A DNA stretch of 64,000 bases from NCBI RefSeq assembly GCF_034440735.1, contig NZ_CP140098.1:1853501-1917500 (forward strand), given 5' to 3'. A model generated the notes under the pieces. The model saw only the letters and a list, made by a program, of their open reading frames with translations. It was not told where the DNA came from and searched no databases. Of this stretch, positions 56,912 to 64,000 are shown piece after piece; position 1 is the first letter of the stretch, and the number at the start of each line of letters is the position of its first letter. The translations under genes were made by a program, and so were the position numbers. Origin of the DNA: Deinococcus sp. AB2017081. Its GTDB lineage: Bacteria; Deinococcota; Deinococci; Deinococcales; Deinococcaceae.

Positions 56912-58009
56912 TCAGGACATGAGCGCCGCGTGGGCCGTGATCCGGACGGTCTCGTGAGGATCGGTGAGCAGCGGGGTCAGAGGCTCGTGTTCCTGCCAGC
57001 GGCCGAGCGCCCACGCGGCGGCCTCGCGCACCTCCCACGCGGGGTCGGTCGTGCCCGCCTGCAGCACAGGCCAGCCGGCAGGGTCGCGGGTGTTGCCCAG
57101 CACCGTCAGGGCATTGCGGGCCATACCCTTGCGGCGCGGGCGCAGGAAGGCGGTGCCGGCAAAATCCCGCTCGAACGCCCGTTCACTCACGCCGAAGAAG
57201 CGCGAGAGGTCGGGGAACGCGAGCTCCGGATCGGGCCGCAGCAGCCGGGCGAGCGGTCCGGCGTGCGTGCTCCACGGGCAGACCTCGCTGCACACGTCGC
57301 AGCCGAACAGCCACTCGCCCATGCCGGGGCGCAGCCCGTGGGGCACCGGGCCCCGGTGCTCGATGGTCAGGTACGACACGCACCGCCGGGCATCAATGGC
57401 CCGGTCGTCCCCGATGGCATTCGTGGGACACGCCGCGACGCAGCGGAAGCAGCGCCCACAGCGGTCGGGGTGTGGGGCGGCCTCGCCCTCGAAGGGCAGG
57501 TCGGTCAGCAGCACTGCCAGCGTGACGAAGGCCCCGAGGCGCGTGCTGACCGTCATGCCCGACTTTCCGCGCCAGCCCAGGAAGCCTCCAGCCGCATACA
57601 GGCGCTCCATGACCGGGCCGTGATCCACGTATCCGCGTGCCCGGACGCCCAGCGCGGCCGCCTCCGTTTCCAGGCGCGTCAGGAGGGGCTGGAGCTGGTC
57701 GTGGTAGTCGGAGGTCCAGGCATAGCGGGCCACGCGACCGACCCGGATGCCGCCCAGCGGCTTCGGCGGCTCCGGGAAGGCGTGCGACACGCCCAGCACG
57801 AGCACGCTGCCCACGCCCTCCAGCCGGGTGGAGGGATCACGGCGGGCCGGGAACTGCCGCACCAGGTAGTCCATCCCGGCGTGACGGCCGGCCTCCAGCC
57901 AGCGGGCGTAGTCCTCCACGGCCGGCGCAGGCACCGCCGCCGGAGCCCACCCGACCGCGTCCGCCCCCAGGTTCTGGGCGAGGTCGGCCAGCGTCTCACG
58001 GGCATCCAC
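56912..58009 (-). CDS. queG: Epoxyqueuosine reductase
   Basis: A 365-residue cobalamin-dependent iron-sulfur enzyme making queuosine, the modified wobble base of certain tRNAs. CGRCFRCVAACPTNAI near 195 and CDVCSEVCPWS near 245 supply two [4Fe-4S] clusters. A C-terminal HEAT-like region (AREAAAWALGRW-type repeat, here VREAAAWALGRWQEHEP) closes the protein. GTG 58009, 7 bases after CATACT, is preferred to the ATG at 58063, which lies inside a repeat hairpin. Confidence 0.93.
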   Translation of the reverse strand: MDARETLADLAQNLGADAVGWAPAAVPAPAVEDYARWLEAGRHAGMDYLVRQFPARRDPSTRLEGVGSVLVLGVSHAFPEPPKPLGGIRVGRVARYAWTSDYHDQLQPLLTRLETEAAALGVRARGYVDHGPVMERLYAAGGFLGWRGKSGMTVSTRLGAFVTLAVLLTDLPFEGEAAPHPDRCGRCFRCVAACPTNAIGDDRAIDARRCVSYLTIEHRGPVPHGLRPGMGEWLFGCDVCSEVCPWSTHAGPLARLLRPDPELAFPDLSRFFGVSERAFERDFAGTAFLRPRRKGMARNALTVLGNTRDPAGWPVLQAGTTDPAWEVREAAAWALGRWQEHEPLTPLLTDPHETVRITAHAALMS

Positions 58010-58034
58010 GCACCGGAGTATGGCGGCAAGACGA

Positions 58035-58070
58035 ATGGAGGATGGTGGCCGGGGCCGTTCCATCCTCCAT
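58035..58070. repeat. Purine-rich hairpin related to the one at 40079-40117
   Basis: ATGGAGGATGG (58035-58045) and CCATCCTCCAT (58060-58070) form an 11-bp stem around a GC-rich 14-base loop. A further CCCATCCTCC follows at 58073-58082. It shares the word GGATGGAGGAT-like core with the proA/dxs hairpin and lies between the opcA stop and the queG start. Confidence 0.45.
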
Positions 58071-58089
58071 CACCCATCCTCCAGCTTCT

Positions 58090-59034
58090 CTACAGGCTGG
58101 CCTTGGCGAGCGTCCACGCGTGTTCGAAGCTCTCGCCGCGTTCCGGGCGGGCCATCACGCGGCCCAGGCCCTCGGCCAGGGTCATGGAGGGCACGTTCAC
58201 CTCGGTGGTGCGGCTCACGCCCTCCCACACGGCCTCGCAAGTGGCAGTGTCGCCGCCCTGCGCAGACAGGGTGAAGCGCACACCGTCACCCGAGAGCTCC
58301 ATGCCGCACAGATCGCCGTTCTCGCGGCCGCAGCGGGCAGACTTGAAGGTCACATGGCGCAGATCCGGCCACTTCAGGGTGTCGGCCACGAAGCCTGCGA
58401 ACAGGCGGGCCGGCAGGTCCTTGCGGCCCGAGTACCGCACGGTCAGGTGCGTGATGCGCGGGAGCTGCCGCGCGGCGTCGGGCGAATCGAACACCTGTGC
58501 CAGCGCCTCGCGCCACGGAGCGCTGCGGCTCCAGCCCAGGTCGGCCAGCGCATAGTGCCGCGCCGGGGGGATGTCCAGCGTCAGCGAGTCGCAGATGATC
58601 TGGTCGGCCACGTCGGTCAGCTCGTGCATCAGGACGCCGCCGGGGCGGGTGTCGGCGCCCCACCACACGTGGTTCACGGTCGCCGGGCGCAGCAGCGGCA
58701 GGATGGCGCCCTGGAGCTGCTGCGAGTTGGCGTCCAGGGTCAGGCGTTCCACGTACAGCCCGCCCGCCTGCGGCACCAGACTGGCATGCACCTTCAGGTC
58801 GTCGCTGCCGTCCATCACGCCGATGATCTGCCGGCCCGCGAAGCGCCCCTCCAGTCCGGCGAGCGCTTCCTCGACCCGCTTCACGTGGGCGTGGACGGTC
58901 AGGGCCACGATGTTCCCGGTGTACGCCCGCGTCTCCACGGCCGTCTGGGCCCACAGTTCGTCCAGCGTCGCCTGCGCCTTGCGGACACTGGTGTCCACCG
59001 GCCCCAGGCGTTTCAGGTCAGCAGCGTACGTCAT
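58090..59034 (-). CDS. opcA: Glucose-6-phosphate dehydrogenase assembly protein OpcA
   Basis: A 314-residue OpcA-family protein, the allosteric or assembly partner of glucose-6-phosphate dehydrogenase in cyanobacteria and actinobacteria. Family segments visible include [17 protein letters not shown], then [13 protein letters not shown] in the middle and [11 protein letters not shown]. It lies 46 bases downstream of zwf, third in the gnd-zwf-opcA operon, which supports the assignment. No catalytic motif is expected. ATG 59034 is used. Confidence 0.9.
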   Translation of the reverse strand: MTYAADLKRLGPVDTSVRKAQATLDELWAQTAVETRAYTGNIVALTVHAHVKRVEEALAGLEGRFAGRQIIGVMDGSDDLKVHASLVPQAGGLYVERLTLDANSQQLQGAILPLLRPATVNHVWWGADTRPGGVLMHELTDVADQIICDSLTLDIPPARHYALADLGWSRSAPWREALAQVFDSPDAARQLPRITHLTVRYSGRKDLPARLFAGFVADTLKWPDLRHVTFKSARCGRENGDLCGMELSGDGVRFTLSAQGGDTATCEAVWEGVSRTTEVNVPSMTLAEGLGRVMARPERGESFEHAWTLAKASL

Positions 59035-59080
59035 GACGTGCTCCTGGCGGTGGGCGCGTGGCCCGCTGCACGCACCGCAG

Positions 59081-60828
<1,748 letters not shown>

Positions 60829-60832
<4 letters not shown>

Positions 60833-61899
60833 TCGGAGTCCTGTGTGCGCTGGTTGCCGGTCTCACCGAGCTGTTCGGCCTGGGAGCCGGTGCCGCCGGA
60901 CGTGGCCGCCGGGATGTTCTCCGGCGCGGCCACCTTGGGGTGATCTCCGGCCTTGACCTCGGGCACCATGCCCTCCTGCTTGGGCGATTCCAGCGTCTTG
61001 ACGGCGTGACCGCCGAAGGCCCGGCGCATCGCCGAGAGCATCTGCCCGGCGTAGCTGACCTCCTGCTGGCTGCGGAAACGCATCTGGGTCGCCAGCGTGA
61101 TCACCGGCGTGGGCACGCCCAGCTCGATCGAGTCGATGATCGTCCAGCGGCCCTCGCCACTGTCGGCCACGTAGTCCGACAGGGCATCGAAGTCGGCAGA
61201 GTTCTTCAGGGCCTCGGCGGTCAGGTCGAGCAGCCACGAGCGCACGACCGAGCCGTGCCGCCACAGCTCCGCGATCTGCGCCATGTCCAGATCGAAGTCA
61301 CGGTGGGCCTTCATCAGCTCGAAGCCCTCGGCGTAGGACTGCATCATGCCGTACTCGATGCCGTTGTGAACCATCTTGACGTAGTGGCCGCTGCCCGACG
61401 GCCCCATGCGGCCCCAGCCCCGGTCGGCGGCGGGGGCCAGCGTCTCGAACACCGGGCGCAGGCGCTCCACGGCTTCCTCGGGTCCGCCGATCATCATGGC
61501 GTAGCCCTCGGCCAGGCCCCACACGCCGCCGGACGTCCCGACGTCCACGAAGTGCAGACCCTGGGCCGCCAGCGCCTCGCCCCGGCGCTGCGTGTCGTGG
61601 AAATTGCTGTTCCCGCCGTCGATGATGATGTCGCCAGGACTCAGCCGGGCGGCGAGGTCGTCGATCACGGCCTGGGTGATCTTGCCGGCGGGCACCATGA
61701 CCCACACGGCGCGGTGGCCGGGCTCCCCCAGCGCGGCGATGAACTCGTCCATGCTGCGGGCGCCCTGGGCCCCGTGCGCCTCGATGTTCCTCAGGGCGTC
61801 CTCGCTGCGGTCGTAGCCGACCACGTGATGGTTGCCCTGCTGCAGCCGCAGCACCATATTCCCGCCCATCTTGCCCAGGCCGATCATGCCGATCTTCAT
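60829..61899 (-). CDS. gnd: 6-phosphogluconate dehydrogenase (decarboxylating), short GndA-type
   Basis: A 356-residue enzyme converting 6-phosphogluconate to ribulose-5-phosphate and CO2. N-terminal [17 protein letters not shown] is the dinucleotide fold. [13 protein letters not shown] and the catalytic [18 protein letters not shown] with Lys and His are present. It is the short single-helical-domain form, often NAD-preferring, extended by about 50 Pro/Gly/Gln-rich residues at the C-terminus. GGAGGAGAGG precedes ATG 61899. First gene of the gnd-zwf-opcA operon. Confidence 0.93.
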
Positions 61900-62074
61900 G
61901 TCCTCTCCTCCTGGCGTTCGGTACCGCTTCCAGCAGTCACCCGCCCTCGTCGGCATGATACGCGCGGTCACCGATACCGCCACGGCAACGCAGCTGAAGG
62001 AATCGTAAGGATGGCGGTTCAGGGACGTGTCCAACAGGACCAATGCAGGTGTAGGCAGGTGCTACCGTGATCCC

Positions 62075-63233
62075 ATGAGCGTCCCCGCCCCTGCCCTGAA
62101 TGCCGGCCCGCTCGACCGGGCCGCGACCGGTGCGCGGCTGAGCCCCGGTGAGATCGAGGCCCTGTACACCCTGCCCCTCCCGGACGTCGCGTCGGTCGCC
62201 ACCGCCCTGCGGGCGGAGCGCCGCGACCCGGACGTCGTGACCTTCCTGATCGACCGCAACATCAACTACACCAACGTCTGCAACGTCGGCTGCAACTTCT
62301 GTGCGTTCTACCGCACGAAGCGCCAGAAGGACATTTACACGCTGGACTACGAGCAGATCAGTGCCAAGATCCGTGAACTCGAGGCCGTGAACGGCACGCG
62401 CATCCTGCTGCAGGGCGGCGTGAACCCGGAGCTGGGCCTGGAGTACTACACGGGTCTGCTGCGGCACGTCAAGGCGAACCACCCCACCATCCGGATCGAC
62501 GCCTTTTCCCCGGAAGAGGTGCTGTTCATGGAGAAGACCTTCGGACTGACCCTGGACGCCCTGCTCGATACCCTGATCGAGGCCGGTCTGGACGGACTGC
62601 CCGGCGCGGGGGGCGAGATCCTGGAAGACGACGTCCGGGCCAAGGCGGCTCCAGCCCGCATCCGCAGCGACGACTGGTTCCGGATCATCGACGCCGCTCA
62701 GCGCAAGGGGCTGTACACGATCGCCACGATGGTCATCGGCTTCGGGGAGACGTATGCCCAGCGGGCCGCGCATCTCGTCAAGATCCGCGACCAGCAGGAT
62801 CGGGCGAACCGCGAGTACGGCGGCAACGGCTTCTCCGGCTTCGCCATGTGGACGCTCCAGACCGAGCACACCCGTCTGCACGGCAAGGCGCCTGGCGCGA
62901 CCGCGCACGAGTACCTGCAGCAGCTCGCCATCGCCCGGATCGCGCTCGACAACATCGCCAACATCCAGGCATCGTGGCCGGCGCAGGGATTCAAGGTCGC
63001 GCAGGCCGCGCTGTACTACGGCGCGAACGACCTGGGAAGCACCATGCTGGAGGAAAACGTCGTCTCGGCGGCCGGGGGGCACGGGCGGCACCACGCCACC
63101 GTGCGCGAACTGATCCGCATCGCCGTGGACGCCGGGTTCCGGCCCGCCATCCGCAACAGCCGCTTCGAGATCATCGACTGGCCTGATGCCAGCGCGGCCC
63201 TTCGCCAGAGTGACTCGAACCCGGAGCGTGAGC

Positions 63234-63256
<23 letters not shown>
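62075..63256 (+). CDS. mqnC: Cyclic dehypoxanthinyl futalosine synthase
   Basis: A 393-residue radical-SAM enzyme of the futalosine pathway to menaquinone, the quinone of Deinococcus. The [4Fe-4S] motif is CNVGCNFCAFYRTK near 67-80, followed by LLQGGVNPELGLEYY and GLPGAGGEIL, which are specific to MqnC/MqnE-type proteins. The C-terminal region (NIANIQASWPAQGFKVAQ) matches MqnC more than MqnE. TACCGT lies 6 bases before ATG 62075. It is divergent from gnd. Confidence 0.93.

Positions 63257-64000
<744 letters not shown>

Noticed and set aside
58010..58063. Extra 18 residues on QueG from ATG 58063
   Set aside because: The extension lies in a repeat hairpin, while GTG 58009 has a leaderless -10 box and matches the usual N-terminus.

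Overview
The window looks like a chromosomal segment of a Deinococcus species. It is GC-rich, roughly 70 percent by eye. Many genes begin with ATG or GTG placed 6-8 bases after a TANNNT hexamer and have no ribosome binding site, which is the leaderless-gene layout known from Deinococcus. The gene content also fits: futalosine-route menaquinone enzyme MqnC, the PpsA/PpsR pair, type 2 IPP isomerase, long HPF, and a Thermus-type second EF-G. I found no prophage, insertion sequence, CRISPR array or rRNA. There is one tRNA gene, an initiator tRNA-fMet.

Layout. 1-3.2 kb: NAD block (nadE diverging from pncB and an NMN adenylyltransferase whose C-terminal Nudix domain has lost its catalytic box). 3.2-3.9 kb: palindrome-rich stretch with two small unknown genes. 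4-10.2 kb: rRNA methyltransferase, Y-family DNA polymerase, lipoprotein subtilase, HAD hydrolase and a kinase-like protein. 10.2-16.5 kb: ppsA diverging from its regulator ppsR, a DinB/YfiT-fold protein, a membrane protein, pgi and a small gene. 16.6-21.8 kb: TetR regulator, HPF, a butyrate kinase-like gene and an EF-G-2-type GTPase. 21.9-26.3 kb: a heterodimeric ABC exporter followed by an AT-rich gene that looks foreign. 26.4-30.4 kb: threonine aldolase, four membrane proteins and tRNA-fMet. 30.5-34.2 kb: fni, ruvA, a GNAT and an MFS transporter. 34.2-40.1 kb: a candidate leaderless micro-ORF with a long hairpin, then metG, rapZ, yvcK and proA. 40.1-46.8 kb: dxs with an overlapping lipoprotein, PspA-like protein, a secreted protein, TetR, purU and an unknown gene. 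46.9-49.8 kb: a membrane protein, an acyl-ACP reductase-like gene with its own TetR regulator, and a divergent DHFR-like gene with a paired palindromic operator. 49.8-56 kb: quinone oxidoreductase, fadB and fadA separated by an AT-rich reverse-strand gene, Nif3-like protein and tmk. 56-58 kb: glutamine cyclotransferase and queG. 58.1-61.9 kb: gnd-zwf-opcA, the oxidative pentose phosphate operon. 62-64 kb: mqnC, an unknown gene and the start of a cysteine synthase.

Functional threads. Central carbon flow recurs: ppsA/ppsR and pgi (gluconeogenesis), yvcK, gnd/zwf/opcA (NADPH supply), and fadB/fadA (beta-oxidation). Cofactor and isoprenoid supply is covered by the NAD genes, dxs and fni, and mqnC. 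Genome maintenance is represented by ruvA and the Y-family polymerase.

The parts most worth following up are: the reductase-TetR-DHFR locus with two near-identical 14-bp operators; the two AT-rich orphan genes; the leaderless micro-ORF upstream of metG; the hairpin-plus-tail modules at 3.2 and 3.6 kb; and the Nudix-box deletion. All functions are inferred from reading the sequence, without database searches.
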